A stretch of 64,000 nucleotides of DNA from Nitrospira sp. LK70 (GTDB lineage: Bacteria > Nitrospirota > Nitrospiria > Nitrospirales > Nitrospiraceae): contig PHGD01000010.1 of assembly GCA_011090425.1 (NCBI GenBank), positions 1-64,000 of the forward strand, read 5' to 3'. Made by a program: the position numbers and the translations under genes. The notes under the pieces were generated by a model. It did no database searches and was not told where the DNA came from. It saw only the letters and a program-made list of their open reading frames with translations. Shown piece by piece: positions 42,878-53,209 of the stretch. The stretch's first letter is position 1; every line of letters begins with the position of its first letter.

Positions 42878-45727
42878 ATGACCAATCCTCTACTACAGCT
42901 TCAGACATTTGAACAGAGCATCTGGTTGGACTTCATTCGACGCGGCATGCTGGTCTCGGGCGAAATGCAGCGGTTGAGGGATGATTGCGGCGTTCGCGGA
43001 GTCACGTCCAACCCTTCCATTTTTGAAAAAGCCATCGGGGGGAGCCGTGACTACGACGACAGAATTCGCGCCCTCACGCTGGAGGGCAAAGCCGCCCGCG
43101 AGATTTATGAGGCTCTGACGCTCGACGATGTGCAACGCACTGCCGACCTGTTCAGACGAGTCTATGACCAGACGGAGGGAAGAGACGGTTTCGTAAGCCT
43201 GGAGGTCTCTCCGGACCTCGCCGATGATGCGACAGGAACCGTGGAGGAAGCGCGCCGCCTTTGGCGACTTCTCAATCGACCGAATGTCATGATTAAGGTT
43301 CCAGGAACGAGCGAGGGGATCATTGCCATCCGCCAGCTCACAGCGGAGGGTATCAATGTCAATGTTACCCTGCTGTTCGGCCTTTCCCGCTATCGCGATG
43401 TCTGCGAAGCTTACCTTGAGGGGCTGGCGGCCCGCCTGGCGAAAGGGACTCCGCTCAGCCCTGTGGCGTCGGTGGCGAGCTTTTTCCTCAGCAGGATCGA
43501 CATCCTCGTGGATTCCTTATTGGACCAACGTCGGCAGGAGAGGAATACCGACCAGTCTTGTCGTGACCTTCTCGGACGGACGGCCATTGCCTGCGCGAAG
43601 GCCGCATACGGGATCTACAACGAGATCTTCCATGGCGACCGGTTCCGCCCGCTGGCTGTTCAAGGAGCAAGGCCGCAGCGACTGCTCTGGGCCAGCACGC
43701 GTACCAAGAATCCGAGGGAAAGCGACGTGAAGTATGTGGAGGCGTTGATCGGTCCGGACACAGTGACCACACTGACGCTGGAGACCTTGCATGTCTATCG
43801 AGACCACGGCCGGCCGTCGGCTCGTTTGAAGGAAGGAATAGCGGAGGCGCGGGAGGTGCTTGATCGACTCCGAGAGATCGGGATCGATCTGGAGAAGGTG
43901 AGCGACCAACTCGAAGAAGACGGCATCAGGAAATTCATCACATCGTTCGATGGGCTCATGGAAAGCATCGAACGAAAGCGCATGGCGACCTTGAAGGAGC
44001 CGTTGGACCGTCAAACACTGCTGCTTCCGGAATACGACTCATTCGTTCAGGATCGGCTCAACGCCCTAGAGCACAATCGCTTCGCCGCGCGCTGCTGGCG
44101 GAAAGAGGCTGGTTTGTGGAAAACGGACGCGCACCATCAGGAAGCGATCCGGCACTCTTTAGGATGGCTGCATGTCGCAGAGAAAATGGAAGACCAGCTT
44201 GACGATCTCTCTGCGTTCGCCGAAGAAGTCCGGCGCGCCGGGTTTCGGCGCGTCGTTCACATGGGGATGGGAGGCAGCAGTTTAGCTTCGCTGGTCTTCC
44301 AGCAAACCTGTCCATTGGGGGCTGACGGGCTCCCGTTGACGGTGCTGGATACCACCGATCCCGCGACAATTCTCAAGATCGAACAAGAAGAACTTTTGGC
44401 CGATACCCTGTTTATTGTCGCGACAAAATCCGGGACAACCGCCGAACCCTTGGCGTTCGGGGACTATTTTTTCGACAAGCTGAAGAAGATCAAGAATCTT
44501 CAAGCGGGAGAGAATTTTGTCGCGATCACGGATCCGGATACGCCGTTGATCAAACAGGCCGAAGCACGGAAGTTCAGGAAAGTCTTTCTGAATTTTCCCG
44601 ATATCGGCGGTCGGTATTCCGCTCTGTCATATTTCGACCTTGTGCCTGCGGCATTGATGGGCATCAATGTGTCTGACTTGCTGGTGCGGGCCATTCGGAT
44701 GGTGCATGCCAACACGACCTGCGTGGCGATCAAAGAAGCTCCCGGAATCGTCTTAGGCGCGGTGATGGGAGAATTGGCGCTGCACCACCGCGACAAGGTC
44801 ACGCTCCTGACCTCGGCTTCGCTTCGGGCGCTGGGGCTCTGGCTGGAACACCTGCTGGCAGAAAGCACCGGCAAGGAGGGTGCTGGGTTGCTGCCGGTCG
44901 CGTGCGAAGCCTTCGGGGAATCATTCGTCTACGGGGATGATCGGCTGTTTGTTTCCATCCGCGCGCAGGGCGAACATGACGAGTCGCTGGATCAGGGCCT
45001 CACGGCTCTACAGGCGGCAGGGAAACCGATCGTGGACATTCATCTGGAAGATCCGCTCGACCTTGGACAGGAGTTCTTCCGTTGGGAAATGGCAACGGCG
45101 ACTGCCGGGGCGATCATAGGGATTAACCCATTCGATCAGCCGAATGTGCAGGAAAGCAAGGATAACACCAACCGCTTGCTTGCGAACGTCGAACAGGGAA
45201 GGACATTGCCTGAAGAATCCCCGACGGTTGTGGAAGGACCGTTGATGTTCTATGCTCGGAAAGTCGAGTGTTCCGCATCGGATGTACTGCGACGGTTTTT
45301 TCAGCAAGCCCACGTCGGGGATTATGTGGCGTTGCTGGCGTATCTCACGGAACAACCGGACATCGAGCAGCGGCTTCAATCGATCCGCAGGCTGCTGCGC
45401 GATCGCTTGCATGTCGCCACCACGGTCGGTTACGGACCTCGCTACCTCCATTCCACCGGACAATTCCATAAAGGTGGTCCCAATACGGGCCTCTTCCTGC
45501 TGATCACTGCCGACGAGGCAGTCGATGCGCCGATTCCTGACCGACCTTACACCTTCGGCACCTTCAAACGCGCCCAGGCTCTCGGCGATCTCGAATCACT
45601 GCGTGAGCACGGCAGACGAGTGCTGCGGGTCCATATACGCGAAGAGGTCACAGTCGGCTTGACGACACTGGGCCAGACACTTGAGTCCGTACTTGCTTCA
45701 CGTGTCCAGGAATCTGTCGTTCATTGA
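42878..45727 (+). CDS. Bifunctional transaldolase / glucose-6-phosphate isomerase
   Basis: The 949-residue protein has two enzymes. Residues 1 to about 370 are transaldolase, with GVTSNPSIFEKAIGG near 40, NVMIKVPGTSEG (Schiff-base Lys) near 135, and NVNVTLLFGLSRY. Residues about 385-949 are a phosphoglucose isomerase: VVHMGMGGSSLASLVF near 460, ATKSGTTAEPLAFG near 515, GGRYSALSYFDLVPAAL near 575, and HSTGQFHKGGPNTG near the end. Such fusions occur in Nitrospira, methylotrophs and actinobacteria. It converts hexose phosphates into pentose-pathway intermediates in a single polypeptide. GGAAGGA precedes ATG 42878. Confidence 0.94.
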   Translation: MTNPLLQLQTFEQSIWLDFIRRGMLVSGEMQRLRDDCGVRGVTSNPSIFEKAIGGSRDYDDRIRALTLEGKAAREIYEALTLDDVQRTADLFRRVYDQTEGRDGFVSLEVSPDLADDATGTVEEARRLWRLLNRPNVMIKVPGTSEGIIAIRQLTAEGINVNVTLLFGLSRYRDVCEAYLEGLAARLAKGTPLSPVASVASFFLSRIDILVDSLLDQRRQERNTDQSCRDLLGRTAIACAKAAYGIYNEIFHGDRFRPLAVQGARPQRLLWASTRTKNPRESDVKYVEALIGPDTVTTLTLETLHVYRDHGRPSARLKEGIAEAREVLDRLREIGIDLEKVSDQLEEDGIRKFITSFDGLMESIERKRMATLKEPLDRQTLLLPEYDSFVQDRLNALEHNRFAARCWRKEAGLWKTDAHHQEAIRHSLGWLHVAEKMEDQLDDLSAFAEEVRRAGFRRVVHMGMGGSSLASLVFQQTCPLGADGLPLTVLDTTDPATILKIEQEELLADTLFIVATKSGTTAEPLAFGDYFFDKLKKIKNLQAGENFVAITDPDTPLIKQAEARKFRKVFLNFPDIGGRYSALSYFDLVPAALMGINVSDLLVRAIRMVHANTTCVAIKEAPGIVLGAVMGELALHHRDKVTLLTSASLRALGLWLEHLLAESTGKEGAGLLPVACEAFGESFVYGDDRLFVSIRAQGEHDESLDQGLTALQAAGKPIVDIHLEDPLDLGQEFFRWEMATATAGAIIGINPFDQPNVQESKDNTNRLLANVEQGRTLPEESPTVVEGPLMFYARKVECSASDVLRRFFQQAHVGDYVALLAYLTEQPDIEQRLQSIRRLLRDRLHVATTVGYGPRYLHSTGQFHKGGPNTGLFLLITADEAVDAPIPDRPYTFGTFKRAQALGDLESLREHGRRVLRVHIREEVTVGLTTLGQTLESVLASRVQESVVH

Positions 45728-45859
45728 GTGAAGAACAGGCCGTCCGGTTGATTGCACCGCGATCGACAGTCTGAGGAACTACTCAGCCGGAAACGTTCAG
45801 CTTTCTGGGGACATCAAAACGTTGTCGTTAAGCCACCGAATGAGACGAGAGAGGGCAAC

Positions 45860-47950
45860 ATGACTCATGACAACCGACTCGACATGCTCTGTATCAACAC
45901 GATTCGCACGCTCTCGATGGACGCGGTGCAGGCCGCCGCTTCGGGCCATCCAGGCACGCCGATGGCGCTGGCACCGGTGGCCTATTGTTTGTGGCAACGG
46001 TTTCTGCGGTTCGATCCTGAAGATCCGATCTGGCCGAACCGGGATCGCTTCGTGCTGTCGAACGGCCATGCCTCTATGCTGTTGTATTCGTTGCTGCATC
46101 TCTGCGGCGTCAAGGCGGTCAACCCTCAGTACGAGGCGTTGGGGGAACTCTCGGTCACGCTCGACGATATCAAACGTTTCCGCCAACTCGACAGCAAGTG
46201 TCCCGGCCATCCGGAGTACCGGTGGACCTCCGGCATTGAGACCACGACTGGTCCGCTGGGTCAGGGAGTCGCGACCAGTGTCGGCATGGCCATTGCCGGA
46301 CGCTGGATGGCGGAGTATTTCAATCGTCCTGACTTCAAGATGTTTGAGTACGACGTGTATGCCCTGTGCGGCGACGGATGCCTGATGGAAGGCGTGTCGG
46401 GAGAAGCCGCGTCGCTGGCCGGCCATCTCAAACTCTCCAACCTCTGCTGGATCTACGACAATAACAAGATCACGATCGAGGGGCACACAGAGTTGGCATT
46501 CAGCGAAGATGTGGCCACGCGTTTCATCGGCTACGGTTGGAACGTCACGCGGGTGGGCGACGCGAATGATCTCGACATGCTCGAACGCGCGTTCAATACA
46601 TTCAGACGCAGCACCGACTGCCCCACCCTGCTCATCGTGGACAGTCACATCGCCTATGGCTCACCCAACAAACAGGACACCCACGCGGCGCACGGCGAGC
46701 CTCTCGGCGAGGAAGAAATTAAGCTGACGAAGCGCAACTACGGCTGGCCGGAGGACGCCAAATTTTTAGTCCCGGACGGAGTCCGCGAACATTTCCAAAC
46801 CATGATGGGCAAGCGGGGACATCAGGCGCGCGAGGCCTGGATGACAACATTCGCCGACTACAAGCGGCGCTATCCGGAACTCGCGGAGCATCTCGATCGA
46901 ATGCAACACCGCCGCCTGCCGAACGGATGGGAAAAAGATCTGCCGACCTTTCCTGCCGACGCCAAAGGGCTCGCCTCGCGCGATTCCTCGGGTAAGGTGT
47001 TGAATGCGATTGCCAAACATGTGCCCTGGTTGATCGGCGGCTCCGCGGATCTGGCTCCCTCGACGAAGACCAGACTCACGCTCGATAGAGCGGGAGATTT
47101 CGAAGCAAGTTCGTACGGAGGCCGGAACTTTCACTTCGGCATCCGTGAACATGCAATGGGCGCCGTGCTGAACGGCCTCTCGCTCTCAAAAGTCCGGCCA
47201 TACGGGTCCAGTTTTCTCATCTTCAGCGATTACGCCAGACCCGCGATCCGACTGTCCGCGCTCATGGAGCTCCCGGCCATTTACATCTTCACCCATGATT
47301 CGATTGGATTGGGCGAGGACGGCCCGACCCACCAACCGGTCGAGCAGCTGGCCTCGCTCCGAGCCGTCCCGAATCTTCTCGTGCTCCGGCCGGCGGACGC
47401 CAACGAAGTGGTCGAAGCTTGGCGGGTCATCATGCAGTTGCGACACGAGCCGACCCTGTTGGTCCTATCGCGGCAGGCGCTGCCGACGTTGGATCGCACG
47501 AAAGTCGCCTCGGCCTCCGGTGTAGCCAAGGGAGCGTATGTACTGGTCGACGGCGGTGAAGGAATTCCGGACGTGTTGCTGCTGGCCAGCGGAAGCGAGG
47601 TCGCGCTCTGTGTCACGGCTGCCGAACAGTTGAGGAACGACGGCATCAAAGCTCGCGTAGTGAGCATGCCCTGCTGGGAACTGTTCGAGCGGCAGAGCCA
47701 AGAGTACCGCGACCTGGTGCTTCCTCCCGACGTGACCGCGCGTGTCGCCGTGGAGCAGGCCTCGACGTTCGGCTGGACACAATACACGGGGCGCGATGGC
47801 GCCGTCATCGGTATGAAGACTTTTGGGGCGTCGGCGCCGCTCAAGGAATTGCAACGCAAATTCGGTTTTACGCCGGAGCAGATCACGGCCGTCGCCAAGG
47901 CGCAGGCGGCAAGTGCGCCTGGACTTGCCGGTAGTCTGAGAGCACGCTGA
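45860..47950 (+). CDS. tkt: Transketolase (bacterial TktA class)
   Basis: From ATG 45860 (GAGAGGGCA upstream) the product is 696 residues. It has TIRTLSMDAVQAAASGHPGTPMALAPVAYCL at the start, GPLGQGVATSVGMAIA, the ThDP motif CGDGCLMEGVSGEAASLAG, and catalytic Glu in GIREHAMGAVLNGL. HDSIGLGEDGPTHQPVEQLASLR completes the site. This is the classic long type, not close to the 642-residue transketolase at 26599. It couples with the Tal-Pgi fusion upstream and Gnd downstream. Confidence 0.95.
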   Translation: MTHDNRLDMLCINTIRTLSMDAVQAAASGHPGTPMALAPVAYCLWQRFLRFDPEDPIWPNRDRFVLSNGHASMLLYSLLHLCGVKAVNPQYEALGELSVTLDDIKRFRQLDSKCPGHPEYRWTSGIETTTGPLGQGVATSVGMAIAGRWMAEYFNRPDFKMFEYDVYALCGDGCLMEGVSGEAASLAGHLKLSNLCWIYDNNKITIEGHTELAFSEDVATRFIGYGWNVTRVGDANDLDMLERAFNTFRRSTDCPTLLIVDSHIAYGSPNKQDTHAAHGEPLGEEEIKLTKRNYGWPEDAKFLVPDGVREHFQTMMGKRGHQAREAWMTTFADYKRRYPELAEHLDRMQHRRLPNGWEKDLPTFPADAKGLASRDSSGKVLNAIAKHVPWLIGGSADLAPSTKTRLTLDRAGDFEASSYGGRNFHFGIREHAMGAVLNGLSLSKVRPYGSSFLIFSDYARPAIRLSALMELPAIYIFTHDSIGLGEDGPTHQPVEQLASLRAVPNLLVLRPADANEVVEAWRVIMQLRHEPTLLVLSRQALPTLDRTKVASASGVAKGAYVLVDGGEGIPDVLLLASGSEVALCVTAAEQLRNDGIKARVVSMPCWELFERQSQEYRDLVLPPDVTARVAVEQASTFGWTQYTGRDGAVIGMKTFGASAPLKELQRKFGFTPEQITAVAKAQAASAPGLAGSLRAR

Positions 47951-48008
47951 ACCAGGGAGAGGCGCCTAAGACGGACTTCACTGGCGCGAACACGAGGAAG
48001 GAGTATCT

Positions 48009-49037
48009 ATGGAACTCGGACTGATCGGGCTCGGTCGGATGGGCTCAAACATGGCGCGGCGCCTCATGCAAGCCGGTCATCGCTGTGTCGTGTACGATAT
48101 CCATCCGGAGGCTGTGCAAGCGCTCGTCAAGGAAGGGGCCCACGGAGTCTCCTCGCTCAAAGAATTCGTCCATCATCTGCCCAAGGCCCGCGTCATCTGG
48201 TTGATGGTGCCGGCCGGCGTGGTGGATCGAACATTGAGCGATCTCGTTCCGCTCCTTGATCGCGACGACATCGTCATCGACGGAGGGAACTCTCACTATC
48301 ATGATGACATCAGGCGCGCCACAGAACTGTCACCCAAAGGCATTCATTACGTGGATGTCGGAACGAGTGGAGGTGTCTGGGGACTCGATCGAGGCTTTTG
48401 CCTGATGATCGGTGGCGACAAGGACATTGTCCTGCGGCTCGCCCCTATCTTCGTTGCCTTGGCTCCCGGTATGAAAGCCGCTCCTCGCACAACGGGTCGC
48501 GAAAAGGTGGGCGGTACTGCCGAGCAGGGTTACCTGCATTGCGGGCCAAGCGGGGCCGGCCACTTCGTGAAGATGGTGCACAACGGGATCGAATACGGCC
48601 TCATGGCGGCTTATGCGGAGGGACTGAACATCCTGCGTCACGCCGATGTCGGAAACCGCCCGCCGCCTCCCGATGCCGAGACCGCTCCGCTGCTGCATCC
48701 CGACCACTACCGGTACACCTTCGACCTCGCCGACGTTGCCGAGGTCTGGCGCAGAGGCAGTGTCATCGCGTCATGGCTCCTCGACCTCACCGCAAGTGCG
48801 CTCCTCACGAGTCCTACCCTCTCACAATTCTCCGGTCGAGTGTCGGACTCCGGGGAGGGGCGATGGACCATCAATGCCGCCCTTGACGAGGCGGTTCCCG
48901 CTCCTGTCCTGAGCGCGGCGCTCTACCAGCGGTTCAGCTCGCGCGGAGAAGCGGAGTTCGCAGATAAAGTGCTCTCCGCCATGCGGCGTGAGTTCGGAGG
49001 ACACGAGGAAAAGGAAGGTGGAACAGAGAGAGCCTGA
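48009..49037 (+). CDS. gnd: 6-phosphogluconate dehydrogenase (decarboxylating), GndA/YqeC class
   Basis: The 342-residue enzyme starts with [20 protein letters not shown] (NAD(P) fold). It has [13 protein letters not shown] near 95, the substrate site [21 protein letters not shown] near 117, catalytic Lys in [22 protein letters not shown] near 195, and [25 protein letters not shown]. The length class (about 300-340) is the shorter, often NAD-preferring one. It makes ribulose-5-phosphate. G6P dehydrogenase, which makes its precursor, is only a remnant immediately downstream. Confidence 0.92.
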   Translation: MELGLIGLGRMGSNMARRLMQAGHRCVVYDIHPEAVQALVKEGAHGVSSLKEFVHHLPKARVIWLMVPAGVVDRTLSDLVPLLDRDDIVIDGGNSHYHDDIRRATELSPKGIHYVDVGTSGGVWGLDRGFCLMIGGDKDIVLRLAPIFVALAPGMKAAPRTTGREKVGGTAEQGYLHCGPSGAGHFVKMVHNGIEYGLMAAYAEGLNILRHADVGNRPPPPDAETAPLLHPDHYRYTFDLADVAEVWRRGSVIASWLLDLTASALLTSPTLSQFSGRVSDSGEGRWTINAALDEAVPAPVLSAALYQRFSSRGEAEFADKVLSAMRREFGGHEEKEGGTERA

Positions 49038-49039
49038 TC

Positions 49040-49155
49040 ATGGCCGTCGAACAGTCTGACGCCATCGTCTTCTTCAGGGCCAGCGGACATTTTGCGTACA
49101 AGAAGATGAGCTGATCGGAGGCGACGGCTGGCATAATCACGAGGGAACGACATGA
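49040..49155 (+). pseudogene. Glucose-6-phosphate dehydrogenase (zwf) remnant
   Basis: ATG 49040 opens MAVEQSDAIVFFRASGHFAYKKMS-stop, which mirrors the start of G6P dehydrogenases (SDALVFFGATGDLAYKKIF), with the NADP motif GATGDL changed to RASGHF. Just after, in the next frame, DELIGGDGWHNHEGTT-stop (49105-49155) resembles a G6PD C-terminus (ADxLI..DGGWHNP). The roughly 480 residues between are gone. So the gene appears reduced to both ends. The N-terminal match is fairly clear, the C-terminal one weaker. Confidence 0.6.
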
Positions 49156-49318
49156 GGGAGCATCGTGATCGATGGTTGGACAGGCACTTGGCTGGATGCC
49201 GCTGAGGTCAAGAGTCAACTCCCGGAGGCTTGGTTGAGCCGTCGGTGTCACAAGTCGACAGTGGTCATATGAGGAGCAAGTCGGCGGCAACCGTTCACAA
49301 AAGGATGGGGATCACACC

Positions 49319-51841
49319 ATGAGTAAGCACCCATTAGTGATGCTCCGCGCGCTTCCTGAGGAGTTGGAACCTCTCGCGGAACTGGCGCTCGATGTCAGAT
49401 GGACGTGGGACCAGACCAGCGACAAGCTGTGGACCATGCTTGATTCCGATATCTGGGGTCAGACGCGCAATCCACGATCAGTGCTCCAGTATGTTTCTCA
49501 CGAACGGTTGGAACAAGCCGTGCACGATTCGGTCTTCAGGGAGGAACTGCAACAGGTTGTCGCCGCGAGGCGCAGCTCTCTGGACGAGAAGGGGTGGTGT
49601 CGTGAGCACTATCCTCACCCGGCGCTCAAGACGATCGCCTATTTCAGCATGGAGTTCGGGCTGGGTGAGGCGCTTCCGTTGTATGCCGGTGGCTTGGGTA
49701 TACTGGCCGGAGATATGTTGAAGACAGCCAGCGATCTCGACGTGCCGATGGTCGGGGTAGGCCTCCTCTATCAAGAAGGCTATTTCCGCCAACTCCTGGA
49801 CGGCAACGGTTGGCAAATTGAGGCCTTTCCCTACAACGATCCTATCAGCCTGCCGATTCAGCCGGTCATACCGGCCAAGGGAGAATGGCTTCGCGTCCCA
49901 CTCGAGTTGCCGGGTCGCACCGTATTTCTTCGCGTCTGGTTCGTGCAAGTCGGGCGGACCACCTTATACTTGCTGGACAGCAACGACCCGCTCAACAGCG
50001 CGTTCGACCGGGGTATTACGGGTAAACTCTATGACGCTCGACCGGAACTCCGCCTGATTCAGGAAATGGTGTTGGGCATCGGTGGCTGGCGTGTGCTCCT
50101 CGCGCTGGGCATTGAGGCTGAAATCTGTCATTTGAACGAAGGCCACGCAGCCTTTGCGGTGTTGGAACGGGCTCGGAGTTACATGGAGCAAACCGGACGG
50201 TCCTTCGCCGAAGCCTTGTGCGCCACACGGGCCGGGACTGTCTTCACCACCCACACCCCGGTGGCTGCTGGGTTCGACGCCTTTCCGCCCGACCTGATCC
50301 GACGATCTTTGCGCGACTATGTCGCACAGTTGGGAACGACCATGGAAGAGTTCCTTCGTTTGGGCCGGAGAGACCCCCAGAATCCGGATGAACCTTTCAC
50401 CATGGCGGCGCTGGCCATGCGAGGAAGCCTATTGGTGAACGGAGTCAGCAAACTGCATGGTGAGGTCAGCCGCCGGCTGTTCCAGCCTGCCTATCCGCGA
50501 TGGCCGGAACAGGAAGTGCCCGTGACGTCTGTAACCAACGGGGTACATGTACCTTCGTGGGATTCGGAATGGGCGGATGTTCTCTGGACTGAGGCGTGCG
50601 GCAAGGAGCGCTGGCGAGGGCTCTTGAGGGAGCTCCCCGAAGCGATCCTCGATGTATCGGACAAAGACCTCTGGGACTTCCGCACTCAAGGACGGCAAGC
50701 CCTCGTGAAGTATGCGCGCCAACGGCTGGTGCATCAATATCAGTTGTTCGGTGCCGATCCAGAGGCGGTCTCGGCGATCCGGCAGGCGCTCGACCCTCAA
50801 GCCTTGACGATCGGATTCGCCCGTCGATTCACAGCCTATAAACGGCCCACGTTGTTGCTCCATGATCCCGAACGGTTGGCCCGGCTCCTGAACCACCCCA
50901 CACGACCAGTTCAACTTGTGGTGGCGGGAAAGGCTCATCCACAAGATGAAGAGGGCAAGCACCTCGTTCAACAGTTCGTGCGTTTCGCTCGTTGGCCGAC
51001 GGTTCGACAACGAGTCATTTTTATCGCAGATTACGACATGGCCTTGGCCCAACATCTGGTGCAAGGCGTGGACTTGTGGATTAACACCCCGAGACGCCCA
51101 TGGGAAGCCTGCGGCACGAGCGGAATGAAGGTCCTGGTCAACGGCGGGCTCAATCTTTCCGAGCTCGACGGCTGGTGGGCCGAGGCCTATTCGCCGGAGA
51201 TCGGCTGGGCTCTGGGCGACGGTCGAGAGCACGACGATGCCGAATGGGACGTCGTAGAGGCGGAGCAGCTCTATGATCTGCTGGAGCGGCAGATTGTGCC
51301 GGAATTTTATATGCAGGATGCGCGCGGTATCTCAGACAGATGGGTCGCTCGAATCAGAGAAAGCATGGCCCGGCTCACCACTACCTTCAGCAGCAATCGT
51401 ATGTTGCGCGAGTATGTAGAGACCCTCTACCTTCCCGCGACTAAGAACTTTCGCAAGCGGACGGCGGAAGGCGGGAGCCTGGTGAAGCATCTTCTCGCCT
51501 GGCAAGCTGCGCTGGACCAACATTGGCCGAGCATCCGTTTCGGAGAAATGCGAATCACGCGCGAAGGTGAGTTGTGGCGATTCTTGGTACCGGTTCATTT
51601 AGGTGGGCTGGCCCCTACCGCTGTCCGAGTCGAACTCTATGCCGATCCGGAAGAAGGACAAGATCGCCTGTGCCTACCGTTGGTCAGAGAGGAAACAGCA
51701 TCGACCGCGCCGGGTTGGCATCAATACCAGGGAAGCGTTCGGTCCGATCGGCCGGCGGACCACTTTACTCCTCGCATCGTGCCTGCCCATCAGGAGGCGG
51801 CGGTCCCGCTCGAAGCCCCTCACATCGCTTGGGCCCGGTAG
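49319..51841 (+). CDS. glgP: Alpha-glucan (glycogen) phosphorylase
   Basis: The 840-residue PLP enzyme belongs to the short Thermotoga-type phosphorylase group. There is an extra N-terminal domain (PEELEPLAELALDVRWTWD), YFSMEFGLGEALPLYAGGLGILAGD near 103-127, FTTHTPVAAGFD near 312, and the PLP site EACGTSGMKVLVNGGLNLSELDGWWAEA near 600-627. It cleaves glycogen or maltodextrin to glucose-1-phosphate. AAGGATGGGG precedes the ATG. No phosphoglucomutase is in the window to pass the product to Pgi. Confidence 0.93.
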   Translation: MSKHPLVMLRALPEELEPLAELALDVRWTWDQTSDKLWTMLDSDIWGQTRNPRSVLQYVSHERLEQAVHDSVFREELQQVVAARRSSLDEKGWCREHYPHPALKTIAYFSMEFGLGEALPLYAGGLGILAGDMLKTASDLDVPMVGVGLLYQEGYFRQLLDGNGWQIEAFPYNDPISLPIQPVIPAKGEWLRVPLELPGRTVFLRVWFVQVGRTTLYLLDSNDPLNSAFDRGITGKLYDARPELRLIQEMVLGIGGWRVLLALGIEAEICHLNEGHAAFAVLERARSYMEQTGRSFAEALCATRAGTVFTTHTPVAAGFDAFPPDLIRRSLRDYVAQLGTTMEEFLRLGRRDPQNPDEPFTMAALAMRGSLLVNGVSKLHGEVSRRLFQPAYPRWPEQEVPVTSVTNGVHVPSWDSEWADVLWTEACGKERWRGLLRELPEAILDVSDKDLWDFRTQGRQALVKYARQRLVHQYQLFGADPEAVSAIRQALDPQALTIGFARRFTAYKRPTLLLHDPERLARLLNHPTRPVQLVVAGKAHPQDEEGKHLVQQFVRFARWPTVRQRVIFIADYDMALAQHLVQGVDLWINTPRRPWEACGTSGMKVLVNGGLNLSELDGWWAEAYSPEIGWALGDGREHDDAEWDVVEAEQLYDLLERQIVPEFYMQDARGISDRWVARIRESMARLTTTFSSNRMLREYVETLYLPATKNFRKRTAEGGSLVKHLLAWQAALDQHWPSIRFGEMRITREGELWRFLVPVHLGGLAPTAVRVELYADPEEGQDRLCLPLVREETASTAPGWHQYQGSVRSDRPADHFTPRIVPAHQEAAVPLEAPHIAWAR

Positions 51842-51925
51842 GCAGACCATCGTTGCGGAGGCTGATGAAAAGCAGAAAAAGAACGACTCCACCTCGCGCT
51901 TCGTCCCGAAAGCAGATCGACCGGA

Positions 51926-52549
51926 CTACACAGCTAGTTTCTGTTCGATCGCGTAACGCGTGAGTTCCATGTTGTTTCTCAGGTGGAGCTTTTCGAGAAT
52001 GCGCGCCCGATAGGTGATGATGGTTGTCACGCTCAAAGACAGTTCGGCGGCGATCTCCGTGCACGTCTTGCCCGACGCGATCAGACGCAAGACCTCCAGT
52101 TCACGGTTGCTGAGCTGGTCGCGATGTCTGGCGGGGAATCCATAGGCGACTGCCAGTTGCTCAGCAATCCGCGGGGTGACGTAGTTGCCGCCCCCGAGCA
52201 CTTTCTTGACGGCTTGCACCAATTCGGTGGGAATGGCCGTCTTGGTGAGGTATCCATTGGCGCCGGCCTTAAACATCCGTAGCGCGTACTGTTCCTCCGG
52301 ATACATGCTCAACACAAGAACCGGAAGCCTTGGATATTCGCGTTTGACTTCACGAAGTGCGTTGACTGAGCTTCCACCCGGCATATTGACATCCAGGACG
52401 ACGACATCCCAGGATTGAGTCCTGATGAGCTGAAGCATTTCCGGAATGTCAGCGGCTTCTCCGATTGTGACGGACATGACGTTGCTCAAGACCTCTTTGA
52501 CGCCTTCGCGGAGGACAGGGAAATCGTCGGCAATCAGAATCTTAAACAT
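51926..52549 (-). CDS. NarL/FixJ-type response regulator
   Basis: From ATG 52549 the product is 207 residues; a longer start at 52591 lacks a ribosome site. Receiver domain: LIADDFPVLREG, phospho-Asp in VVVLDVNMPGGSS near 54, Lys in YLTKTAIP. The C-terminal LuxR helix-turn-helix has LSNRELEVLRLIASGKTCTEIAAELSLSVTTIITYRARIL. No histidine kinase is adjacent, so it is an orphan here. It converges on glgP. Its position 10 kb from narG makes a nitrate link possible but unproven. Confidence 0.9.
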   Translation of the reverse strand: MFKILIADDFPVLREGVKEVLSNVMSVTIGEAADIPEMLQLIRTQSWDVVVLDVNMPGGSSVNALREVKREYPRLPVLVLSMYPEEQYALRMFKAGANGYLTKTAIPTELVQAVKKVLGGGNYVTPRIAEQLAVAYGFPARHRDQLSNRELEVLRLIASGKTCTEIAAELSLSVTTIITYRARILEKLHLRNNMELTRYAIEQKLAV

Positions 52550-52591
52550 GAGTCCACCATCGAGCTTCTGGGGCACGTGGCCGAGAGGCAA

Positions 52592-53206
52592 TCTGCGCGA
52601 AGAACCTGCCGAATCAATGGATCACAGAGTCACGGTGTTCCATCCTTCTCGATCTTGTCGCGACCACTCATGGTGGGTTCGCGTTCCAAGAGACGGATAT
52701 CGACACCCATGGTCCGGTTCTTACTCAATTGGATTGTTCGATCCCGTTGTCACAGACAGATATGGAAAAGGGGCCAGTCTAGTCGACTTCTCAGGAGACA
52801 AGCCCAGGTGGTCATCCAATATTGCGAGGAGTTCTCTCAACCGCACCGTCGTTTTAGAATTTTTGAATAACGCTGCAACAGAATTCCCGAGGGTCGTACC
52901 CACCCCACATTGGATTAGCCTAAAACTGCCAATCTGGTCAGCTAGGACGATCCCTAGCAGACTGTGGAAAAACTCCGTTCCTGTGCTTCGACAGCCTCAG
53001 CAATGGCCGTCATTAGGACAGACCAAATCCAAGAATTTATGACATGATCGAATCTATGAACAACGATAGCGCAATGACGCGATAGCCTCTAAGATCTCTC
53101 TACAAGGTATGTACAAGAGCACCGCTCAATTTCGTCCACCTTCTATTAATCTTGTGAAGAATGTTGTTCGTGTTGAGCTTGCAAACCTCATCCTCTTGGT
53201 AAGGTC
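52592..53206. other. Intergenic region with a half repeat element
   Basis: The 615 bp between the regulator and the stress-protein gene contain the repeat-family end at 52954-53000 and otherwise nothing recognised. Both flanking genes point outward, so promoters for both should be here. Confidence 0.4.
52954..53000 (+). repeat. Partial copy of the CTARCAGRCTGYGGAAAA repeat family
   Basis: CTAGCAGACTGTGGAAAA (52954-52971) matches the terminal repeat of the 161-bp element at 21469. TGTGCTTCGACAG (52982-52994) is identical to that element's minus-strand interior. The opposite end is missing, so this is a truncated copy. Confidence 0.6.
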
Positions 53207-53209
53207 GTG

